This document shows, one piece after another, positions 40,436 to 50,300 of a stretch of 64,000 bases of DNA (the first letter of the stretch is position 1; each line of letters starts with the position of its first letter). Under the pieces are notes generated by a model, which saw nothing but the letters and a program-made list of their open reading frames with translations, had not been told where the DNA came from and searched no databases. The translations under genes were made by a program, and so were the position numbers. This DNA comes from Opitutia bacterium (GTDB lineage: Bacteria; Verrucomicrobiota; Verrucomicrobiia; Opitutales; UBA953), in assembly GCA_003569245.1 (NCBI GenBank), contig BGOM01000015.1, positions 264,692 to 328,691 on the forward strand, read 5' to 3'.

Positions 40436-40451
40436 GGCGGGCGAAGCCCGC

Positions 40452-40473
40452 CAGGGGCAGGGCTAGGGCCTGG
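40452..40473. repeat. Dispersed G-rich intergenic repeat, copy 2
   Basis: The sequence CAGGGCTAGGGCCTGGG lies directly before the sdhB terminator and resembles the segments at 968-1004 and 58388-58419. Noncoding, function unknown. Confidence 0.4.
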
Positions 40474-40480
40474 GAAAAAC

Positions 40481-40510
40481 AAAAGGGGCGCCGATCGGCG
40501 CCCCTTTTTG
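40481..40510. terminator. Bidirectional intrinsic terminator between sdhB and the DUF4956 gene
   Basis: A perfect 28-base palindrome (AAAAGGGGCGCCGA with its complement) has A and T tracts at its two ends, so it can stop transcription of both convergent genes. Five Ts follow on the plus strand. Confidence 0.9.
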
Positions 40511-40534
40511 TTGGGTGGGTAGGCGACGGGCCCG

Positions 40535-41290
40535 TCAGTCGGAGTCGGTCTCGCCCTGCTCGGCGGCCCGGGTGACGATGACGCGGTTGTTGCCGTTGAC
40601 CACCTGCAGGGCGGCGACGAAGGCGTTGAGCTGGCGGGCGTCGCGGAGCGTGACCTCGTAGGCGAGCTCGGTCATCATGCCGGCCTGGATGGTCTCGACG
40701 GAAGCGAGCTGGTGGTCGGTGAGGTGGCGGGCGAAGACCTCGGCGAAGGCCTGGTCGTAATTGCAGTCATTGTTCACCCGGATGCGCAGGAGGTGGGAGC
40801 TACGCTGGGCGACGAAGAGGTCGCGCACGGAGATCGCCCAGATGATGGCGCAGACGAGCGGGACGGTGATCAGGGCGAGGAGGTACTGCTGGGCGCCGAC
40901 CGCCAGGCCGGTCGCCATGGCGAGGAAGATGAAGCCGATGTCGCGCGACTGGGAGACCGAGCGGCGGAAGCGGATGATCGAGAAGGCCGCGAACATCCCG
41001 AAGGCCGTGGCCGAATTGCCCTGCACGACCATGATGACCATCGTGACGACCGTGCCGAGGATGAGCAAGGTGTGCACGTAGTCCTGCGAGTAGCGGGCGC
41101 CGCGGTAGGTGCGCTTGTAGACGGCGGCGATCAGGCTGTTGAGCGCGAAGCTGAACAGGATCGCGAAGAGGATCTCCGGGATCGAGGTCGTCCCCGGCTT
41201 GGCGGCGGCGGAGCCGAACAGGCTCTCGAAGAAACCCGGCGCGGGCGCGACGGGGGCCGCCGGAGCGGCTTGGGCGAGGAAGGGGAGCAT
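40535..41290 (-). CDS. DUF4956-family membrane protein
   Basis: A 251-residue protein. A Pro/Ala-rich start is followed by about four membrane helices (ILFAILFSFALNSLIAAVY, TLLILGTVVTMVIMVV, GFIFLAMATGLAVG, ALITVPLVCAIIWAI). The conserved DUF4956 segment AFGMFAAFSIIRFR is between them, and a roughly 90-residue soluble C-terminal domain follows. DUF4956 genes are commonly neighbours of VTC-type polyphosphate polymerases and CotH proteins, exactly as here. Function is not established; it may be the membrane partner of the polymerase. Confidence 0.88.
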   Translation of the reverse strand: MLPFLAQAAPAAPVAPAPGFFESLFGSAAAKPGTTSIPEILFAILFSFALNSLIAAVYKRTYRGARYSQDYVHTLLILGTVVTMVIMVVQGNSATAFGMFAAFSIIRFRRSVSQSRDIGFIFLAMATGLAVGAQQYLLALITVPLVCAIIWAISVRDLFVAQRSSHLLRIRVNNDCNYDQAFAEVFARHLTDHQLASVETIQAGMMTELAYEVTLRDARQLNAFVAALQVVNGNNRVIVTRAAEQGETDSD

Positions 41291-41317
41291 GGCGGGGAGG
41301 GGTAGGGAAGGTGGAGG

Positions 41318-42061
41318 TCAGGCGGCGACGGCGGGCAGTCCGAACCGGCGGACACCCTCGCTGTACTTGCTGAAGTTGCGAGGCGATAGTCGCAACTGGG
41401 AGAGTTTTTGGGCGAAGGCGTAGGGTACCGCGCCGGCGCCTTTGACCTCCATGATGCAGGTGGCGGGCGGGAGCACCAGGTGGCGGAAACGCCGGTCGTC
41501 GGTGATCGGCGTCAGGTCGTCGAAACGCACGGCCACGTCGTGGTCGAAGGTCACGCGCAGCGCCTCGGCCGGGGCCCGGTCCGGCTCATGCAGGAAGAAG
41601 GCATGGCGGTCGTAGCGCATCACGCAGGCGGGGCGGAAATCCTCGTGGGTCACGAGCCGGCCGACCTCGGCGAGGGTCCGGGTCTCGGCGGGGTTCCACG
41701 GGCCCGGGTCCTCCGCGCCGGCGGCGAGGGCGAGCGCGCGGGCCAGGGTGGTCTGCACCCGGCGCTTCACGCCGCGGCCGTCGGCCTTGTGCTTCACCTC
41801 GATGAAACTCGTCGGGCGGATCGCGCCGTCCTCGGAGCCGTAGACGCGGACGCGGAGTTTCCGGCGCGAGGGCACCCCCCGCCAGTTGTCCCAGTAGCAG
41901 CGACGGTCCGGGGAGTCGTAATAGAGGCTCACGATCGGGTAGTGGCCGTCGGAGCCGCCTTGGGTGTCGGGACGCAGTTCGCCGTCGAGGCTGGCGAGCA
42001 AGGCCGCCCGCTGGTCGAGGGTCAGGAGGAATTTGTACTCAAAGCGATCCGCGGTGTCCAT
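41318..42061 (-). CDS. VTC-domain polyphosphate polymerase
   Basis: A 247-residue soluble protein of the VTC/triphosphate tunnel metalloenzyme type, which in yeast makes polyphosphate from ATP. The tunnel motifs are present: RFEYKFLL at the start (E8 and K10), KLRVRVYG, TSFIEVKHK and a KRR basic patch, with YDRHAF and TCIMEVKG at later strands. There is no signal peptide, so it should act on the cytoplasmic side. It is 3 bases downstream of the CotH-like gene and 27 bases before the DUF4956 gene. Confidence 0.88.
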   Translation of the reverse strand: MDTADRFEYKFLLTLDQRAALLASLDGELRPDTQGGSDGHYPIVSLYYDSPDRRCYWDNWRGVPSRRKLRVRVYGSEDGAIRPTSFIEVKHKADGRGVKRRVQTTLARALALAAGAEDPGPWNPAETRTLAEVGRLVTHEDFRPACVMRYDRHAFFLHEPDRAPAEALRVTFDHDVAVRFDDLTPITDDRRFRHLVLPPATCIMEVKGAGAVPYAFAQKLSQLRLSPRNFSKYSEGVRRFGLPAVAA

Positions 42062-42064
42062 GGG

Positions 42065-43711
42065 TCAGGGCAGGCGGATGAGGGTGAGGGAGCCGCGGTC
42101 GACCCACGCCTCGCCGGCGGCGCCCCGCAGCTCCGCGATCAGGACCGGGTCGGCGTCGGCCACCGTGAACTCGTGAGCGAAGCTCTTCCAGGTGCCGTCG
42201 CCGACGGCGGCCGGGTTCTTGGGGTCGGCGGCGCTGCCGGAGCTGCGCAGGCGCACGCCCTTGGCTTCGCCTTCGCCGGCCTTGACGCCCTTGTACTGGA
42301 TCTTCCCCTCGAGCCGGTAGCGGCCAGGCGAGACGGAAAGCTGCAGACGGAAGTCGCCGCCGCCGTTCGGGCCCACCTTGAGGACGAGGCAGTCGCGGCC
42401 GGAGTAGGCGGCTTCGACGGTGTCGCCCTTGTCCGAGGAGGGACCCCAGGCGTACTTCCCCAGCGACATCTTGCCGCCCGGGGAGCGAAGCTTCAGCGCG
42501 TCCTCCATCTGGGCCTTCACGGAGTCGAGGCGGGCGCGGATCTGGTTGGCGGCGTCGCGTCCGCGGTTGTCGAACGCGGCGGCGTCGGCCTTGTCGAAGG
42601 AGCGGATCTTGCTCTTCAGGTCGGCCGCCACCTGCTCGGCCCGGCGCGGCCAGTCGACCGGGCGGATCGCCTTTTCCCACACGAGGAAGCACTGCGTCCG
42701 GAAGCGCTCGCGCATCGCGCGGTCGCCCCAGAGGGCGTTGGACACCATCGCGTTGGGCTGGCGGAAGACATACCAGCGGGTATCGCCCCAGGTCTGGTCC
42801 ATGCCGTGCAGGATGAAATGGAACTTCCCGGTCGTCGGGTCCTCGTAGAAGCGGTAGTTGTTCCGGTTGAAGGAATACCCGTCCCAGTGCGTCAGCACGG
42901 ACTCGACGAAGACGTAGCGGAAATAGGCGTCGATATCGAGGACCTTGTCCAGACGGGGGAGGCGCAGCTCCGGCTTGGGCTCGTTGCAAGCGCCGATGAG
43001 CTCGAGCAGCCGGGTCTTGTCGTTGGGGTTGCCGCGGTCGCACTCGGAGTTCGGATTGACCTCGCTGACGAAGCCGCCGTCGTAGAGATGACCGCGGGTG
43101 TCCTTGAAGAAGTATTTCAGGAACTCATCGTTGAAGCCCTCCTTCAGGAGGTACGTGCCGAGGACCTTGCCGTTCATCAGCAGGTAGGCGTGGGTGCAGC
43201 GCGAGGCCGGCACGAAGGCCTTGCGCGCCATCTCCCCGGCCAGCTGCTCGTGCAGCATCGTCCCGTCCTGGGCGAAGTTGTTCAGCTGGAACTTGCCGAC
43301 CCCGCGCAACTCCTGGCCCTTCTTCACCTTGTCGGTGCGTACCGAGAAACCGGGGCGCGGGTCGTTGATCTGCCGGAAACTGCCCGCCGAGCCCTTGAGC
43401 TTCACGGAGCACTTCTCAAGCGTCTGCCCGCCGTACTCCTTGATGGTGCACTCCACGAAGTTCTTGGGGTCCTTCGCGAGCTTATCGATGTTCTCGGGCG
43501 AGATGAGCAGCTCGAGTTTCGGGACGAACCCGGCGAAGAGGGCGTCGTTGGGCAGGTCCGGGACTTTCGGCTTGGGGGGCGTCGGGACGGCCGTGGGGCC
43601 GGCGGGGGCCGTCTGGGCGTGGGCGGTGGCGAGGAGCGTCAGGCACCCGACCAGGCTCCTGGCGAGCAGGCCGGCGAGGGGTCGAAAGACTGGCGCGGAG
43701 GGGCGGTGCAC
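42065..43711 (-). CDS. Exported CotH-kinase-like protein, copy 1
   Basis: A 548-residue protein with a signal peptide (LVGCLTLLATAHAQ) and a CotH protein-kinase-like domain, residues about 60-400. The domain includes KLKGSAGSFRQIN, KFQLNNFAQDG and NNYRFYEDP, with the metal-binding aspartate D305 in HGMDQTWG. The last 150 residues look like a beta-jellyroll carbohydrate-binding module (SPGRYRLEGKIQYKG to GEAWVDRGSLTL). CotH proteins of spore formers phosphorylate coat proteins; outside spores the substrates are unknown. It shares this architecture with the next gene upstream and is linked to the polyphosphate polymerase. Confidence 0.88.
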   Translation of the reverse strand: MHRPSAPVFRPLAGLLARSLVGCLTLLATAHAQTAPAGPTAVPTPPKPKVPDLPNDALFAGFVPKLELLISPENIDKLAKDPKNFVECTIKEYGGQTLEKCSVKLKGSAGSFRQINDPRPGFSVRTDKVKKGQELRGVGKFQLNNFAQDGTMLHEQLAGEMARKAFVPASRCTHAYLLMNGKVLGTYLLKEGFNDEFLKYFFKDTRGHLYDGGFVSEVNPNSECDRGNPNDKTRLLELIGACNEPKPELRLPRLDKVLDIDAYFRYVFVESVLTHWDGYSFNRNNYRFYEDPTTGKFHFILHGMDQTWGDTRWYVFRQPNAMVSNALWGDRAMRERFRTQCFLVWEKAIRPVDWPRRAEQVAADLKSKIRSFDKADAAAFDNRGRDAANQIRARLDSVKAQMEDALKLRSPGGKMSLGKYAWGPSSDKGDTVEAAYSGRDCLVLKVGPNGGGDFRLQLSVSPGRYRLEGKIQYKGVKAGEGEAKGVRLRSSGSAADPKNPAAVGDGTWKSFAHEFTVADADPVLIAELRGAAGEAWVDRGSLTLIRLP

Positions 43712-43809
43712 GGGGTAGGGCGGACGATGTTTTTGGATGGTCGCCTAGTCAACCTCTTCGGCGGGGCTTCGCCCCGAGTTATTCACCGGTCCGTCGTCTC
43801 GTCGCGGAT

Positions 43810-45405
43810 TCACGGCAGGCGGGTGAGCCGGAGTTTCTCGCGGTCGATCCAAGCCTCGCCCGCCTCGGACCGTAGCTCGAGCACCAGCGACGGATCGCCG
43901 CCGGTCACGGTGAATTCGAAGGTCGCTTCCTGCCAGTCGCGGTCGCCGGAGAGCGCGGGCAGGTCTTTCCGGTCACTCTCGCCGCCCAGTCGCAGCCGGA
44001 AGCCGGTGCCGCCGGCGATCCCGCGGGTCCGCACCGTCGCGGTGAGCCGATAACGTCCCGGCGCCAGTGCCAGCGGCAGGCGGGCGTCGACCTGCCCGCC
44101 GGGCGCGGTCTTCCGGAGGCTCAGGCAGTCGCGGCCGTCGAGCTTGGTCTCGCGCGACTCCCCGCGGTCGGCGGCGAAATTCCAGAGGTAGGCGCCAAGG
44201 CCGACGGTGCCGCCCGGCGCGTCGAGCTTGGCCGCATCCTCGAATTGCGTCCGGACGATCTCCATCCGGCGGCGCACCTGCGCCACGCCCTCGCGTCCGC
44301 GCCGTTCGGCCCGGTTGGCCTCCGGGGCGTCGAGCGGGAGCAGCCGGGCCTTCAGGTTCGCGGTGATTTCCTCGGCGCGCTTGGACCAGTCGCGGCCCTT
44401 GATCGCCTGTTCATAGACGGCTCGGGCCTGCCGCCGGAAACGTTCGCGCAAAGCGGCGTCTTGTTTGTCGCCCCAGAGCGCCTGCGCGACCGCGGTCATG
44501 CTGGCACCGGGGTAGAGCGGCGCGACCACGGGGGACGCGAACACATAGGCGCGGGGCGAGCTCTGGCCCCAGGAGTCGACCCCGAAGACGTTGTCCATGC
44601 CGTGCAGGATGAAGGTGAACTTCCCGGCGGCGGGGTCCTCGTACACGCGGTAGTTGTTCGCGCGGTAGGAGTAGCCGTCGCCGTGGACCAGGATGTTCTC
44701 GACCGCCAGGTGCCGCAGGTACGCGTCGATATCCAAGATGCGGCCCAGTCGGTCGCGTCGCTTGGCCGGGTCGCCTTCCCGGAGCGCCTGGGAGAACTCG
44801 GTGATGCGGGTCTGGTCCTTCGGGTCGCCCTTGTCCAGCTCGAGCCCCGGGTGGATGTCGGTATGCAGCCCCCCGTCGTACAGGTGACCGCGCGTGTCCG
44901 GGAAAAACGGCCGGAGGAAATCGGCATCGAAACCCTCCTTCAGCACATAGACCCCGAGCAACTTGCCGTTCATCGAGACGTAAGCATGGGTGCAGCGGGA
45001 GGCCGGTACGCCGGCGGCCCGGGCGATCTCCCCGGCCAGCTGCTCATGGATCATCGTCCCGTCCTGCGCGCAGTTGTTCAGTTGGAACTTAGTGAGCCCG
45101 TGGAAAGCCTGATCCGTCGTTTTGGCGGTGCGGATCGAGAAGCCCGGTCGCGCGTCGTTGATCGGCCGGAAGCTGCCGTGGGTGCCCTTCAGTTTGATGG
45201 AGCAATGCTCGAGCGCTTTCCGGCCAGGCTCCTCCAAGGTGAATTCAACGTAGGTCCGGGCGTCTTTCGCGAGTTTCTGCAGGCCATCGGGCGAGATCGC
45301 CAACCCGATGACCGGCACCTCCCCGGCGAACAGGGCGTCGCCCGGGGTCGCCGCGGGTGCGGTGACGGCGAGGAACAGACCGGCCATGAGCATCGGCGAT
45401 CGCAT
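43810..45405 (-). CDS. Exported CotH-kinase-like protein, copy 2
   Basis: A 531-residue paralogue of the preceding CotH-like protein, with the same signal peptide, kinase-like core and C-terminal jellyroll ending GEAWIDREKLRLTRLP. Shared landmarks are KLKGTHGSFRPIN, KFQLNNCAQDG, ASRCTHAY and HGMDNVFG (aspartate D271). I chose the ATG at 45405 (MRSPMLMAGLFLAVT); the frame is open further upstream but that part lacks signal-peptide character. The two copies look like an old tandem duplication. A 98-base gap with a GC-rich hairpin near 43762 separates them. Confidence 0.87.
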   Translation of the reverse strand: MRSPMLMAGLFLAVTAPAATPGDALFAGEVPVIGLAISPDGLQKLAKDARTYVEFTLEEPGRKALEHCSIKLKGTHGSFRPINDARPGFSIRTAKTTDQAFHGLTKFQLNNCAQDGTMIHEQLAGEIARAAGVPASRCTHAYVSMNGKLLGVYVLKEGFDADFLRPFFPDTRGHLYDGGLHTDIHPGLELDKGDPKDQTRITEFSQALREGDPAKRRDRLGRILDIDAYLRHLAVENILVHGDGYSYRANNYRVYEDPAAGKFTFILHGMDNVFGVDSWGQSSPRAYVFASPVVAPLYPGASMTAVAQALWGDKQDAALRERFRRQARAVYEQAIKGRDWSKRAEEITANLKARLLPLDAPEANRAERRGREGVAQVRRRMEIVRTQFEDAAKLDAPGGTVGLGAYLWNFAADRGESRETKLDGRDCLSLRKTAPGGQVDARLPLALAPGRYRLTATVRTRGIAGGTGFRLRLGGESDRKDLPALSGDRDWQEATFEFTVTGGDPSLVLELRSEAGEAWIDREKLRLTRLP

Positions 45406-45454
45406 GCGGTTAGCTTGGTTAACCCCGTCCGCCGGCCGATGTTCCCGCGCCGGA

Positions 45455-47179
45455 TCAACCGGTCGGCTCACCGAACAAAGCCGCGACGCTTTCATCGAGG
45501 CCGCCGGGTCGCGCCCGCCTGAGCCAAGCCGCCTGATACCGCTCGATCAAGGCGCCGCGCTCCCGGCGGGATAGGGTCTTTCCCTCGGCACGATGCAGGC
45601 CTGCGCGGGCGAGGTCGGCGCCTAAGGTCAATTCTTCCCTCACGTCATCGTTGCCGATCGCCGCAAGCAACGGTGCGGCCTCGTCGAGGTAAGTCCAGGA
45701 GTGACGGAGTTCCTCCTCCTCGACGCCTTCGGTGAACTTCCGGAGCGCCTCCGGCTTCGCGGTCAGGAAATCCCAGGTGAGGCTCTTGTTGCGATTGGCC
45801 TTGGCGATCTGTCCGTCGAGCCGGCCGAGGTGCGTGAGCGCCGCGGAGATCGCGGCGGCCTCGGTCGCCTCCAGCGCGCCCATGGCGGCATAACCCGCGC
45901 TCAGGTCGGCCGTCGGCTTCCCCGTCCAGGCTTGCGTCAACCCCGCGACCATCGCCGGCCAGTTCGTCGGCCAAGGCTGATGGTTGCCGTTGTCGCCCCA
46001 ACTCGTCAGCAGGATCCCGCGGGCGCCGTGCGTCACCGCGGCCGTGAGCGCTTCGCGTTGGTTCGTCAGCGCGTTGTCGAGCCGGCCCGTGAAACTCTGC
46101 CAGGTGCTCGTGCCCGGGGCCACGAGGTAAGTGCGTCCCAACTCGCGCAGGCGTCCGCCTTGGGCGTCGAACGGGTGGCCGGCATCGTAGCCCCAGACCA
46201 CCGGCACCGCGTCGGCCGGCGCGTCCTGCGCCAGCGCCAGGTCCTCGAGCAGGATGTCCCCCCAGAACTGCGGCGTGCGCTCGCGGGCCGTGGCCAGCGC
46301 GCACAGCTTGCGCAGGTGGTCGAGGTAGACGCGGTGTTTGCCGCGCGCGGCGACGGCCGCCTTGCTGAAGCCTTGGCCGAGCTCCCACGGCTCGTCGCCG
46401 CCGAGATTGACCTGGCGGCTCCGGAAGCACGGCAGGTAGTCCGCCAGCAGAGCGTCGACGAAATCGAGCGAGGCCTGGTCGGGCCGGAGCGTCCCCGGGA
46501 ACTCCTTGAACTGCCCGGTCAGCGGGTGGATCCAGCCTTCGGGGCATTCGGCCAGCGCCCGGTAGCGCGGGTGGCGCAACCAACGCTCCATATGGCCGAA
46601 CGTGTTCAGGTTGGGCACCAGCTCGATACCGACCGCCGCGCAGGCTTCATCCAGCGTCCGGATCTGCGCCGCCGTCAGCGGGGAGGCGTCCCGCCAGGCG
46701 TCCTCATGACCGGGCCAGGCGAACGTGTGCTCGACGTAGAGCTGCAGCTGGTTCGCGCGGAGCGCGTGCAGGCCTGCGACGAGGCGCAGCAGCTCGCCCA
46801 TCGTCGGCACCTTGCCGCGCGAGACGTCGAGCATGAAGCCACGCACCGGTAGCGCCGGACCATCGGTCAGCGTGAGGCAGGGCAGGGAGGTGGGGTCCTC
46901 CGTCCAGAGCTGACCGAGCGCCTGCAGGGCGTAAAGCAGGCCGGTCGCGTCTCCGGCGGCGAGGTCGATGCCGACGGGGGTGATGACCAGCCGATGGCTT
47001 TCCGCGCCCAACCGAGGGTCGAGCCGCACGGACCAGCCGGCGGGGGCGCCGGAGTCGATCCATGTCCGAGCCTCCGCGAGGGTGCCCGGCAGACGTCGCG
47101 GGGTGCTGAGGGCTAACCGTCCTTCCCCGCGGGTGATCTCCCGGGGCGGGAACAGGAGTTCAGGCACGGGGGCGCTCAT
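45455..47179 (-). CDS. Glycoside hydrolase family 20 protein (beta-N-acetylhexosaminidase-like)
   Basis: A 574-residue protein with the GH20 layout. A GH20b-type N-terminal domain (residues about 1-110) leads through LPVRGFMLDVSRGKVP into the catalytic barrel. The catalytic pair D262-E263 is in VNLGGDEPWELG, and the barrel also keeps PNLNTFGHMERW with its histidine and ILLTSWGDNGNHQPW. The mechanism in GH20 uses the substrate N-acetyl group. No signal peptide is seen, which is unusual for a polymer-degrading enzyme, so it may act on imported oligosaccharides. It is divergent from the large cytochrome fusion gene. Confidence 0.87.
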   Translation of the reverse strand: MSAPVPELLFPPREITRGEGRLALSTPRRLPGTLAEARTWIDSGAPAGWSVRLDPRLGAESHRLVITPVGIDLAAGDATGLLYALQALGQLWTEDPTSLPCLTLTDGPALPVRGFMLDVSRGKVPTMGELLRLVAGLHALRANQLQLYVEHTFAWPGHEDAWRDASPLTAAQIRTLDEACAAVGIELVPNLNTFGHMERWLRHPRYRALAECPEGWIHPLTGQFKEFPGTLRPDQASLDFVDALLADYLPCFRSRQVNLGGDEPWELGQGFSKAAVAARGKHRVYLDHLRKLCALATARERTPQFWGDILLEDLALAQDAPADAVPVVWGYDAGHPFDAQGGRLRELGRTYLVAPGTSTWQSFTGRLDNALTNQREALTAAVTHGARGILLTSWGDNGNHQPWPTNWPAMVAGLTQAWTGKPTADLSAGYAAMGALEATEAAAISAALTHLGRLDGQIAKANRNKSLTWDFLTAKPEALRKFTEGVEEEELRHSWTYLDEAAPLLAAIGNDDVREELTLGADLARAGLHRAEGKTLSRRERGALIERYQAAWLRRARPGGLDESVAALFGEPTG

Positions 47180-47252
47180 CTTCAGGAGGTGATAAGCCGC
47201 CGCTTCCGTGGGGCAAGCCGCTAGGAGGGGCGAAATATCGGTGTTCCCGCTT

Positions 47253-47280
47253 GGAACTTAAGGCCGAAACCTTACATCTA
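47253..47280 (+). promoter_or_regulatory. Possible ECF-sigma-type promoter before the PVC dehydrogenase gene
   Basis: GGAACTT (47253-47259) and TCTA (47277-47280) are spaced by 17 bases, resembling sigma-E/ECF -35 and -10 elements, 23 bases upstream of the start codon. The match may be chance; the ECF factor of this organism is unknown. Confidence 0.3.
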
Positions 47281-47302
47281 CCCCTTCTCACCCCGCATAC
47301 CT

Positions 47303-50300
47303 ATGGTCCGCTCCACCCTTGGCCTCCTGTTCCTGACCGCCGCCGCCCATGCGGTCCCGGAAGGCTTCACCATCCGCGAGTTCGTCGGCACCGCCCAGGA
47401 GCCCGAAATCTACCCGACCGCCGTGTCGGCCGCCGCCAACGGCGACGTCTACATCTCGTCCGACAAGAACGGCTCCCTCGGCCACATCAAGGGCATGGGC
47501 CGCATCCTCCTCGCCCGTGACACCAAGGGCGCCGGCAAGGCCGACGTCATGATCGAGTACACGAAGGTCGAGAGCCCGCGCGGCGGCCACTTCGTCGGCG
47601 GCGCCCTCTACCTCGTCCACCCGCCCTTCCTGTCCAAGTTCCAGGACAAGGACGGCGACGGCAAGGCCGACTACGAGTCCGAGCGTACCCTCCTCGTCGA
47701 CGGTCTCGGCGGCGGCATCGAGCACCCGCGCGGCGCCGACCACACCACCAACGGCTGCCGCATGGGCATCGACGGTTGGCTCTACATCGCCGTGGGCGAC
47801 TTCGGCGCTGGCCTCATCCGCGACAACGACGGCGCCATCGGCCTCGGCGACAAGAAGCGCGTGACCCTCTACGGCGGCGGCGTGATGCGCGTCCGCCCGG
47901 ACGGCTCCGAGCTCGAGGTCTACACCGCGATGACCCGCAACATCTGCGACGTCGCGATCTCCCCGACCCTCGACCTCTTCTCCCGCGACAACACCAACGA
48001 CGGCAAGGGCTGGAACACCCGCTTCCACCACTTCACCTCGCTGGCCGACGCCGGCTATCCCCGGCTGTACAAGAATTTCGACGACGAGACCGCCCGCCCG
48101 CTGGCCGACTACGGCGGTGGTTCCGGCACCGGCGGCCTCTACCTCTCCGAGCCCGGCTTCCCCAAGGCCTGGGGCGAGACGCTCTTCACCTGCGACTGGA
48201 CGACGGGCACGATCCACAACCATCCGGTCAAGCCCTTCGAGGCCACCTTCATCGCCCAGCAGCAGACCTTCCACAAGGTGCCCCGCGCCACCGACATCGA
48301 CGTCGACGGCAGCTCGCGCCTCTACATCGCCGACTGGCGCGCCGGCGGTTTCAGCTACCTCGGCAAGGGCAAGCAGCAGGGTATGATCCAGCAGGTCGTC
48401 GCCGAGGGCGTGAAGCCCCACCAGTATGTCGACGTCACCAAGGTCACCGACGCCGAGCTGGTCAAGCTGCTCACCTCCGACAGCGCCGTCCAGCGCCTCG
48501 AGGCCTCCCGCCGCATCATCGACCAGAAGAAGACCGGCCTCGCCGAGGCCGTGCTCGCCGTCGCCGCCTCAGGCCAGGGCCACCTCTATCACCGCGTCGC
48601 CGCGATCTTCACCTACAAGCAGCTCCTCGGCGCCGGCTCGACCGACGGGCTCGTCGGCCTGACCAAGGACGCCGCCGTCCGCGAGTTCGCCCTGCGCGCG
48701 CTCGCCGACCGCACCACCGAGACCAAGGGTGTCCCGGTGCAGCCGTTCCTCGACGGTCTCAAGGACCCGAACCCGCGTGTCCGCCTGCAGGCCACCATCG
48801 GTCTCCAGCGCCTCGGCGCGAAGGACGCGGCCGGCGCGATCGCCGCCGCCGCCGCCACCTGGCCGGTCGAGGAGTCCAAGCTCGAGGAAGGAGCCCACTA
48901 CCGCCTCCCGCACACCGCGATCCATGCGCTGGAGCGTCTCGCCAACGCGACGCCGCTCATCGAGGCCGCCAAGGATCCGGCCCAGCGCTTCGTCGCGCTG
49001 CGCGCGCTCCAGCTGATCCACACCGCCGAGTCCGTCGACGGCCTGATCGGGCTGACCAAGACCGGCGATGACGCCCTCCGGGCCGGCGCCATCGGCGCCC
49101 TCGCGCGCCTTTACCACGTCGAGAAGCCTTGGAACTACAAGGACTGGTGGAGCACCCGTCCGGATGACCGCGGCCCGTACTTCATCCCGGCCGAGTGGGA
49201 AGCCACCCCGCGCATCAAGGCCGCCATCGAGGCCGCCTACGCGAAGCTGCCCGCCCCCTTGCGCCTGTCCATGCTCGAGCAACTCTCGAAGAACCGCATC
49301 GCGATCACCGAGCTCAAGCTCGAGGGCGTCGACCCGATCCGCCTCGCCATGGCCTCGCAGACCCTGCGTCCGGCCGACCTGGCCCTGCTCGTCGACGCCT
49401 CCCTGCAGGCTTCCCGCAAGTGGTCGGAGCGCCTCGACTGCTACAAGGCCCTGCTGAAGGTCGAGGGCGACGCCGGCCTCGAGCCGCGCGTCAAGGTCCT
49501 CGCCGGCTGGTCCAAGGACGCCACCGCGCCCGCCGCGGCCACCCAGGCGATCAGCGACTTCATCTACGAGGCCGAGCGCGGCAACCAGGTGAACAAGCTC
49601 CGCTCCATGGCCAACAAGGCCGAGGACGCCGCCTCCACCATCCTCTGGAAGGCCCTGCTCAACGTGCTCAGCAGCCCGCTCACCAAGGACCAGCACAAGA
49701 AGGCCGTCCGCGAACACGTCGAGAAGAACCCCCGCGACATCGGCTTCTTCCACGCCATCGCCGACCTCGGCCTCACGGGCTTCGACAAGCAGCTCGCGGA
49801 AGGCATGAAGGGCGACAACGTCATCCAGATCAACGCCGCCAAGGCCGCGCTCGCCGCGGGCAAGCTCGCCGCCGCCAGCAAGGGCAAGACCATCGCCCAG
49901 CTCGACGCCAAGGCCGTCACCGCCGCCGCGCTCAAGGGCCGGGGCAACGTGAAGCTCGGCCAGAAGCTCTTCACGCAGCAGGGCTGCGTGGCCTGCCACG
50001 CCGTCGACCTCGCCGCGGAGCAGAAGGGTCCGTACCTCGGCGCGTCCGGCGCGAAGTTCCCGCGCGAGTATCTGATCGATTCGATCCTCGAGCCGAACAA
50101 GGTCGTCGCCCAAGGTTTCCAGACCGTCGTCTTCGCGATGAAGAACGGCCCGGACCAGATGGGCTTCGTCACCGGCGAGGCCGACGGCGTCGTCACCCTC
50201 CGCAACATCGCCGGTCAGGTCTCCAAGATCAACCGCGCCGACGTCAAGGAGGAGAAGCACCTCCCGCAATCCATGATGCCCGCCGGCCTCGCCGCAGGGC

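Noticed and set aside
43762..43776. A terminator between the two CotH genes
   Set aside because: The hairpin CGGGGC-TTC-GCCCCG has no T run on the minus strand, so I did not list it as a terminator. It may only attenuate.
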